NCBI GenBank assembly: GCA_022736495.1
Contig: DZCR01000191.1
Span: 1-5,826 of the forward strand
Source of the DNA: Desulfobacca acetoxidans
GTDB lineage: Bacteria > Desulfobacterota > Desulfobaccia > Desulfobaccales > 0-14-0-80-60-11
DNA: 5,826 nucleotides
Reading direction: 5' to 3'
Shown here: in pieces, positions 1-5,826 of the stretch
Layout of the letters: each line of letters starts with the position of its first letter
Position numbering within the stretch: the stretch's first letter is position 1
Position numbers and translations under genes: made by a program
Notes under the pieces: generated by a model
Told to the model about the DNA's origin: nothing
The model's database searches: none
Seen by the model: only the letters and a program-made list of their open reading frames with translations

Positions 1-1295
1 TGAAATTCTATGCGTTTTACGGCATTACCTCCCGGCATCCGATTTTTTTTGATTTTAAACATTCCAATATTGCCGGCAGTTATTTTCTGGGCAAATGCCA
101 GGTGAGCCGCTCGGCCATTTATAAAAGTGATGTCCGGGGAGATGAATTGAAACGGGCAGGGGATAAAATCAGATGCGCCAAGAACATCCCCCTGGTGGAA
201 GATGAAATGATCACCATCCGGGACAGCCTGCTTTATAAAACCCTGGTTCACAGCAATTCCCACAACCTGGAAAACCCTGAACAATTCAGTATCCACAATA
301 CCATATCCGCTCATCATGCCAATATCCACGGGTCCACCCTGGAAGGGTGTTTCCTGGGGGCCTTTTCCACTGCGGATCTTATGAATCTTCACTCCTGCAT
401 TCTGGGTGAATTCGCCTATGTCCAGGCGGGAGAGCTGTTTCACCGCAAGATTGATCCGGGAACCGTATGGATCAGGCACCCGAATTTTGAATTCAAATAC
501 AGGTTTGAAAAGGCCATCTTGGATAATTTTGTGGGGGTCAATGCCTCTCACCAGCCCCGGGGACTGATCTATGATTTTGTCAGGGAGCGGGAACAGGATT
601 ATGAAAAGCTCTTTGATGTCATGAACCTGGAGCCCTATGAAGCCCCCCCCACCTCGGCCGTGAACCGGTACGCCGTCATCAAGGGAAAGACAAGGATCGG
701 CGAGAATGTCCTGGTTTCCCAGCGGGCCTTTCTTGAAAATGCCGTCATGGGAGACGGGGCCAATGCCCAGGAAAACACCTATATCGTGGATTCAACCCTG
801 GAAGGGCTCAATATTACGGCCCATGGCGGGAAAATTATCCATTGCATTATGGGCCACGGCACCTTTGTGGGATTCAATGCCTTTTTAAACGGCAAGCCCG
901 AGGCCATGATCGAAATCGGAGAACGGTGTATTGTGATGCCCCATACCATCATCGACCCCCAGGCCTCCCTCCGGATTCCGGCCGAACATTTGATATGGGG
1001 GTTCATCCGCTCTGAAGAAGACATTGAAACCAACACCATTTCAATGGATGCCCTGGCAGAGGTCAGGGATACGTTGAGAATCGGAAAAATGGTATTTTCA
1101 GGCAAGGGTTCCATCTTCCTGGATGCGTTCCGGAAAAGGATCAGCAATATCCTGATGCAGAACGGGGCCAGGTTTCATAAGGGAGAAAACCGGGGCCATG
1201 CCCAGGATGACCAGAATATCTCCTTTAACCTGATTCAGCCTTATACAACGGGAAAATATATGGGCTTGTACCCGTCCATTCGGATTGAACCTTAA
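1..1295 (+). CDS. Left-handed beta-helix (hexapeptide-repeat) transferase-like protein, 5' end outside window
   Basis: The frame that ends at the TAA at 1293-1295 has no stop back to the left edge, giving 430 visible residues. GTG at 102 is only an internal valine codon: the 33 codons before it read as ordinary protein (KFYAFYGITSRHPIFFDF at the start). The edge codon ends in TG, so the true start could lie one base outside the window or further upstream. Two stretches have the short-period I/V/A-rich pattern of a left-handed parallel beta-helix: visible residues about 96-145 (around NIHGSTLEG and GEFAYVQAG) and about 223-318 (IKGKTRIGENVLVSQ, then NITAHGGKII, GHGTFVGFNA and IEIGERCIVMPHTIID). 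Such folds occur in acyl-, nucleotidyl- and carbonic-anhydrase-type proteins; I cannot name the substrate or an active-site residue. No membrane segment is seen in the visible part, so it is probably cytoplasmic. An octa-C run lies at 643-650. It converges with the U32 gene, 7 bp apart. Confidence 0.85.
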   Translation, partial: KFYAFYGITSRHPIFFDFKHSNIAGSYFLGKCQVSRSAIYKSDVRGDELKRAGDKIRCAKNIPLVEDEMITIRDSLLYKTLVHSNSHNLENPEQFSIHNTISAHHANIHGSTLEGCFLGAFSTADLMNLHSCILGEFAYVQAGELFHRKIDPGTVWIRHPNFEFKYRFEKAILDNFVGVNASHQPRGLIYDFVREREQDYEKLFDVMNLEPYEAPPTSAVNRYAVIKGKTRIGENVLVSQRAFLENAVMGDGANAQENTYIVDSTLEGLNITAHGGKIIHCIMGHGTFVGFNAFLNGKPEAMIEIGERCIVMPHTIIDPQASLRIPAEHLIWGFIRSEEDIETNTISMDALAEVRDTLRIGKMVFSGKGSIFLDAFRKRISNILMQNGARFHKGENRGHAQDDQNISFNLIQPYTTGKYMGLYPSIRIEP

Positions 1296-1317
1296 CACTG
1301 TCCTACAACAGTTTTAA
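1292..1317. terminator. Possible weak bidirectional terminator between convergent genes
   Basis: An imperfect palindrome covers both stop codons: outer arms TTAA (1292-1295) and TTAA (1314-1317), one mismatch, then inner arms ACTGT (1297-1301) and ACAGT (1308-1312) around a 6-base loop. A run of four T (1312-1315) follows the + strand inner stem. Its position between two converging genes 7 bp apart suits a shared terminator, but the stem is short and AT-rich, so function is only inferred. Confidence 0.3.
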
Positions 1318-3288
1318 ATTCCAGTTCCAGAGACCGGGCCGGTCCTTCATGCGGACGCCTTTGGGAATGGGCTCATGCATATGAACGAAGACTGAAAATC
1401 CGGCCTTGGCCAGGCTCTCTTTTTTTGTGGTCAGATCCAGGGGCCAGTTGGGGAAAAGATAATAATTACGGCTGTGTTTGGAAATCCAGGCCGTTTCTCC
1501 TTTGGGGCTGATAAAGGCCTTGTCGGTGTCAAGATCCTTTGAAATAATCCGTGAAATTCCCAGGGGCCAGTTCCCATAGATGACCAGACCCAGAGGCAGC
1601 TCACTTTGTTGTGGCAGAAGCATGGCCGTCTCCTGATCCAGTTCCGGACTGACAATAACCCCGGAAAATCCATACTGCTTCAATAAGTTGACGGTCATGC
1701 TGTTGGCGATATTGCAGAAGGGCCCGGCCCAGATATTCAGGCGCTTTAGAGATTTAAAAAAAGAGATCTGCCAGATAGAATTCAGGACAAAATTTTTAGC
1801 TCCTTTTTTGACGGCCCCGGCAATATAATCAGCGCATTTTTTTTCTTCCCCTGGAAACAGGACCGGGTCCAGCCATAGCCAGGTTCCGGCCGGGGGTGGG
1901 ATGGAATAGTCCTGGGAGGAAATCCAGATCCCGGTATCCCCGGTCCGGTGTGAAGATCGTTCGCGGCCTCTCATCAGCATGACCTCCCTGACGAAGGCGG
2001 ATTTTTTGCCTGCCCTCCGGGCAGGGGCTGTTTTTTCTTCAGGATCAACGGGCCGGACCGATATTTTCTCCAAAGCGTTCAGTTCATCTTCCAGGAGCCT
2101 GATCTCGGATTCAAGTTCCGGTCCTCTCCGGTCAATAATATACACAGGGGTTCCTGTTTTTACCTTAAACCGGGACTGCTTGCTCAGATAGAATTTCCCT
2201 TTTTTGGGAATGGCCCGGGTAACCTTTTGGATATCGTGGAAGGCATCGTCTTCAGACCCGATTCTCAAGAGATCGGACGGAAGAAGGGCTTCCCGTGTGG
2301 AAAAAAAAGGAGCGGCAGGGTCTTGAACCCTTCCTGCAAAAAGCCCTGAACCGGTTTCCGATTCATGATCCAGAGGATTTGCCATCCTTTGGGTCAAAAG
2401 GTGATAATGGCTGAATTCCCGCCCAAGGGCATAATCCAGGTAGGCCAGGGCTTCTTTTTTCTTTTCAGGGGCGTCCCTTAAAAGCTTATAGGCCTTGACC
2501 GTATAATACACATAATGGGGGCTTTTTTTCCGGCCCTCGATTTTAAAGGCCGTGATCTTTGGAATCTGTTTTAATACTTTTATAAGGACATCGGCGGAAA
2601 AATCCATGCAGGAAAAATGTCTTTTTGAGATGCCTTTTTGCTCATAAATTCTTCTGCAGGGCTGGACGCATCGGCCCCGGAGCGCACTTTTCCCGCCGAA
2701 CCAGGAACTCCAGTAACAGCGGCCGGACACGGAATAACAGAGGGCTCCGTGGATAAAAAGTTCAAGCCCGGTGTCGGCCGGGGTGTGAAGGGCCATTTCC
2801 TTTATTTCATCGATGGTGAATTCCCTCGGCAGTACGACCCTGCTGAATTCCATCCGGCCGGAGGTCTCCAATCCCGTCGGAAAGGTGAGGTTTCCCAGGG
2901 TGGACAAATGAAATTCTTTTTTAAATCCTGCTTTCCGGGCCAGGGGGATCATGGAAAGATCCTGGATGATCAGGGCATCCGGATCAACATATTCAACCAG
3001 TTTGGATAAAATCCGAAGGACTTTTTCAAGCTCTGTTTCCTTGATCAGGGAATTAAACGCCACATAGACTTTTACCTTCCTTTTTCTTGCCAGTTTTGCC
3101 AGTCCTGCCAGGTCTTCCATGCTGAAATTTTCAGCTTCCATGCGGGCGGAAAAGATTTTCAGGCCGCAATAGACAGCGTCGGCGCCTGCGGCCAGGGCAG
3201 CCAGAAACGAATTTTTATCTCCTGCCGGGGCAAGGATTTCAGGAAGTTTCAAATCAATAGCATCCTTTTTTGAATTTAAAATGGTCAC
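1303..3288 (-). CDS. U32-family protein (peptidase U32 / TrhP-RlhA-like RNA hydroxylase family), two-barrel form
   Basis: The 661-residue product opens with PEILAPAGD (16-24) and DAVYCGL (37-43), the usual U32 N terminus. The family signature is at 176-192 (ELFIHGALCYSVSGRCY), with a cysteine set C184, C191, C207 and C211, the last two in RGRCVQPCRR, and FKIEGR at 248-253. Named relatives TrhP and RlhA hydroxylate tRNA and 23S rRNA and need conserved cysteines, probably for an Fe-S cluster; the old collagenase label is poorly supported. A GSGLFAGRV segment (313-321) leads into the middle region. The C-terminal third (about 468-600) looks like a second, degenerate U32 barrel: NIANSMTVNLLKQYG, GVIVSPELD and LVIYGNWPLG. 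The length is close to that of RlhA (about 650 aa), but I cannot choose between RNA substrates. The annotated start is GTG 3288-3286, with no clear ribosome-binding site. TTG at 3252-3250 (codon 13) has AAGGA 10 bases upstream and may be the true start. The stop is TAG. Confidence 0.9.
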   Translation of the reverse strand: MTILNSKKDAIDLKLPEILAPAGDKNSFLAALAAGADAVYCGLKIFSARMEAENFSMEDLAGLAKLARKRKVKVYVAFNSLIKETELEKVLRILSKLVEYVDPDALIIQDLSMIPLARKAGFKKEFHLSTLGNLTFPTGLETSGRMEFSRVVLPREFTIDEIKEMALHTPADTGLELFIHGALCYSVSGRCYWSSWFGGKSALRGRCVQPCRRIYEQKGISKRHFSCMDFSADVLIKVLKQIPKITAFKIEGRKKSPHYVYYTVKAYKLLRDAPEKKKEALAYLDYALGREFSHYHLLTQRMANPLDHESETGSGLFAGRVQDPAAPFFSTREALLPSDLLRIGSEDDAFHDIQKVTRAIPKKGKFYLSKQSRFKVKTGTPVYIIDRRGPELESEIRLLEDELNALEKISVRPVDPEEKTAPARRAGKKSAFVREVMLMRGRERSSHRTGDTGIWISSQDYSIPPPAGTWLWLDPVLFPGEEKKCADYIAGAVKKGAKNFVLNSIWQISFFKSLKRLNIWAGPFCNIANSMTVNLLKQYGFSGVIVSPELDQETAMLLPQQSELPLGLVIYGNWPLGISRIISKDLDTDKAFISPKGETAWISKHSRNYYLFPNWPLDLTTKKESLAKAGFSVFVHMHEPIPKGVRMKDRPGLWNWNLKLL

Positions 3289-3317
3289 AGTATTGCAATT
3301 TTATGAATTTTTGTCAA
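3289..3317 (-). promoter_or_regulatory. Sigma-70-like promoter for the U32 gene
   Basis: On the - strand, a consensus -35 box TTGACA (3317-3312) is followed by 17 bases and AATACT (3294-3289), which resembles a -10 box. The -10 box ends directly against the annotated GTG start, so transcription would begin around 3282, inside the annotated CDS. That would give a transcript lacking the GTG and fits initiation at TTG 3252. Spacing and the -35 are good and the -10 is fair; this is sequence pattern only. Confidence 0.45.
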
Positions 3318-3321
3318 AAAT
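3307..3321. promoter_or_regulatory. 15-bp palindrome over the -35 box (possible operator)
   Basis: ATTTTTG (3307-3313), one central T, then CAAAAAT (3315-3321) form a perfect inverted repeat. It covers the -35 hexamer of the U32 promoter and lies about 45 bp before the cupin start, in the only divergent intergenic gap of the window. A bound regulator there could affect both directions. AT-rich palindromes also arise by chance in such DNA, and no known operator is recognised. Confidence 0.25.
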
Positions 3322-3350
3322 ATGAAACTTTGAAATTTTTATCCTATCAG

Positions 3351-3357
3351 GGAAGGA
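3351..3357 (+). promoter_or_regulatory. Ribosome-binding site of the cupin gene
   Basis: The purine run GGAAGGA ends 9 bases before ATG 3367 and supports that start. It is the clearest Shine-Dalgarno-type site for any complete gene here; ldcA and the serine hydrolase have weaker sites. No convincing + strand promoter was found between 3289 and 3350. Confidence 0.6.
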
Positions 3358-3366
3358 ATCCTTATT

Positions 3367-3693
3367 ATGTTTGCAAAATATACTCCCACGGGTTTTATCA
3401 GCCCCATTGACGGTATTGAAATGAAAACCTTTGTTTACGGTGAAAACAGCCTTTTGACCCGGTTTCATCTGAAAAAGGGAAGCCTTTTGCCCCTTCACAG
3501 CCATCCCCAGGAGCAGACCGGCTTCATGATATCGGGAAGGATGAGGCTTTTTATCGGTAACGAAGCATTTACGGCCGAAGCAGGGGATTCCTGGTCCATC
3601 AAAGGCGGTGTGGAACACCGGGCCGAGATTCTTGAGGACTCCGCGGCCATTGAAGTATTTTCTCCCGTAAGAGAAGATTATCTTCCGGTTTAA
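3367..3693 (+). CDS. Small single-domain cupin protein
   Basis: The 108-residue protein is one cupin beta-barrel and little else. Motif 1 is at about 38-57: G38, HSH at 44-46, then Q48 E49 Q50, ending at G57. Motif 2 is at 73-84, GDSWSIKGGVEH, with His84. His44, His46, Glu49 or Gln50 and His84 are the expected metal ligands. The position where motif 2 usually has proline (PGG) is lysine (K79), a small departure. Similar stand-alone cupins are sugar- or small-molecule-binding proteins, isomerases or dioxygenases, and the sequence does not show which. No signal peptide or DNA-binding domain is present, so it acts in the cytoplasm and is not itself an AraC-type regulator. It is the first gene of a probable operon, 20 bp before ldcA, and its stop codon lies in a strong inverted repeat. 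Confidence 0.88.
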   Translation: MFAKYTPTGFISPIDGIEMKTFVYGENSLLTRFHLKKGSLLPLHSHPQEQTGFMISGRMRLFIGNEAFTAEAGDSWSIKGGVEHRAEILEDSAAIEVFSPVREDYLPV

Positions 3694-3700
3694 TCTTCTC
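3671..3700 (+). repeat. Perfect 10-bp inverted repeat spanning the cupin stop codon
   Basis: GAGAAGATTA (3671-3680) and TAATCTTCTC (3691-3700) are exact reverse complements around a 10-base loop. The TAA stop of the cupin gene begins the right arm. The left arm can also pair with the loop (GAAGA 3673-3677 with TCTTC 3681-3685), giving a smaller, mutually exclusive hairpin. No T run follows (ATTTGAGCATTT), so a classic intrinsic terminator is unlikely. It sits 13 bp before the ldcA start and could tune expression between the two genes or stabilise the mRNA; that role is inferred. Confidence 0.55.
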
Positions 3701-3713
3701 ATTTGAGCATTTC

Positions 3714-4595
3714 ATGATGAAAGAAATCAATTCCATCAAACCAAGGGATACATTGGGAATCTGTGCGCCTTCCGGAAGGTTTGACCTGGAAAAATTCAAC
3801 CGGGGGTTGGAGGTCATAAAAGCCCTTGGCTTCCAGGTAGAGGCGCCAAAGGAGATTTTTCAGGGAAAAAGATATCTGGCCGGAGATGATATGGAAAGGG
3901 CAGGGGTCATCAACCGGCATTTTTCCGATCCCGGCATCCATGGGATCCTCTGTGCAAGGGGTGGGTACGGCGCCTTAAGGATTCTCAACCACCTTGACTG
4001 GGAGATGATCCGCAAAAATCCCAAACCCTTTATCGGGTTTTCCGATATCACCGCCATCCTGACGGCCATTATGGATGAAACCGGGATGCCGGTCATTCAC
4101 GGCCCCCATGTGGTGTCCTTGGCAACAGCCGATGAAAAGACCCTGATCTCATTTTTTAATACCCTTTCAGGATTAAGGGAAGCCATTGAAATCCCCGATA
4201 CCGGGATCATTCGGGAAGGGGTCTGCACGGGCGTCTTAAAGGGGGGAAATCTTGCCACCCTTTGTCATCTTCTGGGAACCCGGTTTCAACCGGATTTTTC
4301 AGGGGCGGTCCTGTTTTTTGAAGATATCGGGGAACCGGCCTATAAAATCGACCGGATGCTGACCCAGATGAAAATGGCGGGGCTGTTTGATAAAATCCGC
4401 GGGGTCATGACCGGCTCCTTTGAAAATTGTGATAATGGGGAATATATTGAAGAAATTGTGGGTGAGTGCTTTGATGAATACAAGATCCCCATCCTTTCCG
4501 GGCTGGATTCGGGCCATGGAAAAACCAATCTCTCCATGCCCTTCGGGGAAAGGGTCCGGATGGATACCACGGCCCGGAAAATAGAATGGGTCTGA
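3714..4595 (+). CDS. ldcA: LD-carboxypeptidase, S66 family (muropeptide recycling)
   Basis: This 293-residue enzyme is expected to cleave the L,D bond that releases terminal D-alanine from murein tetrapeptides in the cytoplasm, making tripeptide for reuse. N-terminal LGICAPSGRFD (14-24) and ILCARGGYGALR (78-89) are typical of the family. The nucleophile is Ser110 in GFSD (108-111). Glu203 lies in LFFEDIGEP (200-208), followed by IDRML, and His268 lies in SGHGKTNLSMPFG (266-278), so the Ser-Glu-His triad is complete. Length matches the roughly 300-residue family and there is no signal peptide. ATG 3714 is followed at once by a second ATG (3717); either could start, and the only nearby ribosome-binding candidate is a weak GAG at 3705-3707, so coupling to the cupin is possible. 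The end overlaps the next gene by 10 bp. Microcin C self-immunity (MccF) proteins share this family, but the triad context and neighbour favour murein recycling. Confidence 0.92.
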   Translation: MMKEINSIKPRDTLGICAPSGRFDLEKFNRGLEVIKALGFQVEAPKEIFQGKRYLAGDDMERAGVINRHFSDPGIHGILCARGGYGALRILNHLDWEMIRKNPKPFIGFSDITAILTAIMDETGMPVIHGPHVVSLATADEKTLISFFNTLSGLREAIEIPDTGIIREGVCTGVLKGGNLATLCHLLGTRFQPDFSGAVLFFEDIGEPAYKIDRMLTQMKMAGLFDKIRGVMTGSFENCDNGEYIEEIVGECFDEYKIPILSGLDSGHGKTNLSMPFGERVRMDTTARKIEWV

Positions 4596-5683
4596 CATCG
4601 GCAGGCCGGGACATCATCCGGCGGGAATTTGAGGCTGCCGTCTCAAAAGGCATTTTTCCGGGTGCGGTTCTTTTATGCGCCTTGGACCATCACATCGTTT
4701 TCCATGAAGCATTCGGTATGGCCGATCTGTTTGAAAACAGAAAAATGCAGAAAGACAGTATTTTTGATCTGGCCTCCTTGACAAAACCCCTGGCGACAAC
4801 CCTGGCCCTGTCTAAACTCATTGAAAAAAAAAAGCTTTCCCCGGATCAGAAAATCGGCGCCATTCTATCTGAATTTCAAAACACGGACAAATCCGATATC
4901 ACCATTGACATGCTCCTCCGGCATACTTCGGGGTTTCCCGCCCACAGGAACTATTATCTGGATATCCTTCATTCTGATGAAGAGCCGAGACAATGCTTAA
5001 GAGACCTCCTTATAAAAGAAAAACTTGAAAACAAGATCGGTGAAAAAGAGGTTTACAGCGATCTTGGGTTCATGGTCCTGGCATGGATCATTGAAAGGGT
5101 CAGCAACCGGCGGCTGGATCAGTTTGTTTCCCATGAGATTTATGCCCCCCTCGGCGTTGACCGGTTGTTTTTTATGGAACTGGCCCCGGAGAATGAAAGA
5201 ATCAAGGGTTACCAGGGGCAGTTTGCATCCACCCAGCACTGTCCCTGGCGAAAAAAAGTCCTGACAGGAGAAGTCGATGATGACAATGCCTATGCCGTTG
5301 GCGGAATAGACGGGCATGCCGGGCTTTTTGGGGATGCCTTATCCGTATACGGCCTTTGTTCTGAAATCCTGAAGACCCTTCAGAATCAGCCTTCAACAGT
5401 TTTGATGCCGGATATCATCAAAGATTTTGTCAGAAGGGATAAAGGATTTGAAAGGGTGGCCGGATTCGATACTCCTTCAAAAGAAGGATCTTCCTCGGGC
5501 CGGTTTTTCTCAAAATCTTCCATCGGGCATCTTGGATTTACCGGGACTTCTTTTTGGATCGATCCCGACGATGGATTCATTGTTGTTCTTTTGACCAACA
5601 GGGTTCATCCATCGAGAGCCAATGAGGGAATTAAAAAATTTCGACCCGGGATTCATGATCTGATCCGGGTTGAACTGATGTAA
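4586..5683 (+). CDS. Class C beta-lactamase-fold serine hydrolase
   Basis: The 365-residue protein has the penicillin-binding/beta-lactamase fold motifs: SLTK at 64-67 (nucleophile Ser64, base Lys67) in FDLASLTKPLATT; LLRHTSGFP at 110-118; YSD at 157-159 in the position of YxN; and GHLGFTGTS at 314-322, where class C enzymes carry KTG, followed by FWIDP and VVLLTNRVHPSR. There is no signal peptide or transmembrane segment, so unlike a true beta-lactamase it should stay in the cytoplasm and act as an amidase, peptidase or esterase. It starts inside ldcA (ATG 4586, ten bases before the end of ldcA), with only a weak GGAAAA site (4576-4581), which implies translational coupling. Bacillus AmiE (YbbE), a muropeptide amidase, has the same fold, so a role with LdcA in murein recycling is plausible but unproven. 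An A10 run lies at 4824-4833. Confidence 0.88.
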   Translation: MGLTSAGRDIIRREFEAAVSKGIFPGAVLLCALDHHIVFHEAFGMADLFENRKMQKDSIFDLASLTKPLATTLALSKLIEKKKLSPDQKIGAILSEFQNTDKSDITIDMLLRHTSGFPAHRNYYLDILHSDEEPRQCLRDLLIKEKLENKIGEKEVYSDLGFMVLAWIIERVSNRRLDQFVSHEIYAPLGVDRLFFMELAPENERIKGYQGQFASTQHCPWRKKVLTGEVDDDNAYAVGGIDGHAGLFGDALSVYGLCSEILKTLQNQPSTVLMPDIIKDFVRRDKGFERVAGFDTPSKEGSSSGRFFSKSSIGHLGFTGTSFWIDPDDGFIVVLLTNRVHPSRANEGIKKFRPGIHDLIRVELM

Positions 5684-5804
5684 AATATTATCCGTTAATG
5701 GTTTTTGGGCTTGTAAAAAACCTATAACTTTGTTAGCAGATAATGTCTGATTATTTTGTTAAAGTTGAACTCGGTAACCCGATATTATTCTTGAAAGAGG
5801 AGAT
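5684..5804 (+). other. AT-rich intergenic region with weak hairpins and a possible promoter
   Basis: Two weak inverted repeats are visible: GGTTTTT (5700-5706) with AAAAACC (5716-5722), and AGATAAT (5738-5744) with ATTATTT (5750-5756, one G-T pair). Neither has a GC-rich stem plus T run, though the second is followed by a few T and could be a poor terminator for the operon. TTGTTA (5730-5735), 16 bases, then TATTTT (5752-5757) could be a promoter for the next gene. All of these calls are weak. Confidence 0.3.
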
Positions 5805-5826
5805 ATGAATTTTATAATTGACTCCA
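5805..5826 (+). CDS. Start of a gene cut by the right edge
   Basis: ATG at 5805 follows the purine run AAAGAGGAG (5794-5802), a good Shine-Dalgarno-like sequence although close to the start, and opens a frame reading MNFIIDS to the window end. The 121-bp AT-rich gap before it suggests its own promoter. Seven residues are too few to name a product. Confidence 0.5.

Noticed and set aside
779..1147. 122-codon open frame on the - strand inside the beta-helix gene
   Set aside because: It lies wholly antisense to a gene with strong family features, and its translation has no recognisable motif.
2638..3009. 123-codon open frame on the + strand inside the U32 gene
   Set aside because: It is antisense to the most conserved part of the U32 protein (signature and cysteines) and its translation looks non-protein-like.
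3671..3700. Intrinsic terminator ending the cupin transcript
   Set aside because: The stem is good, but no T run follows on either strand and ldcA begins 13 bp later in the same direction.
3301..3702. 133-codon open frame on the - strand over the cupin gene
   Set aside because: It mirrors the cupin, which has clear metal-binding motifs and a good ribosome-binding site; the antisense product matches nothing I recognise.
4299..4598. Several 76-99-codon - strand frames over the end of ldcA
   Set aside because: They overlap one another and the catalytic Glu and His regions of ldcA; these are shadows of its codon pattern.
4586..5683. Antibiotic-resistance beta-lactamase
   Set aside because: It has no signal peptide, GHLGFTGT stands in the KTG region, and it is coupled to ldcA; a housekeeping hydrolase is more likely.

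Overview
This 5.8 kb window is a compact stretch of bacterial chromosome. The gene style suggests a Gram-negative anaerobe of the Desulfobacterota (sulfate-reducer-like): moderate GC, densely packed genes, and housekeeping families that I associate with that group. This is an inference from recalled family resemblance, with no search behind it. I see no transposase, phage gene, CRISPR array, tRNA or rRNA.

Layout: (1) Positions 1-1295, + strand: the 3' part (430 visible codons) of a large left-handed beta-helix (hexapeptide-repeat) transferase-like protein. The frame is open to the left edge, so the GTG at 102 is very probably not its start. (2) Positions 1303-3288, - strand: a 661-residue U32-family protein ('peptidase U32', the family of the RNA hydroxylases TrhP and RlhA), converging on gene 1 with only 7 bp between stop codons. 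(3) Positions 3289-3366: a short AT-rich divergent intergenic region with a good sigma-70-like promoter for the U32 gene and a 15-bp palindrome over its -35 box. (4) Positions 3367-5683, + strand: a probable three-gene operon of a small single-domain cupin (108 aa), an S66-family LD-carboxypeptidase (LdcA-like, 293 aa, catalytic Ser/Glu/His all present) and a class C beta-lactamase-fold serine hydrolase (365 aa, SxxK and YSD present, no signal peptide). The last two overlap by 10 bp. A perfect 10-bp inverted repeat spans the cupin stop codon, just before ldcA. (5) Positions 5684-5804: AT-rich intergenic DNA. (6) From 5805: the first seven codons of another gene behind a purine-rich ribosome-binding site.

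Functionally, the operon points to cytoplasmic murein (muropeptide) recycling: LdcA removes the terminal D-Ala from tetrapeptides, and the co-translated serine hydrolase is a candidate amidase or peptidase for the same material, with Bacillus AmiE as precedent for this fold in muropeptide breakdown. The U32 protein is probably an RNA-modification enzyme rather than a protease. I do not find convincing evidence of a previously undescribed system. The most useful points are the coupled ldcA-hydrolase pair, the inverted repeat before ldcA, the start-site questions in genes 1 and 2, and the two-barrel architecture of the U32 protein.
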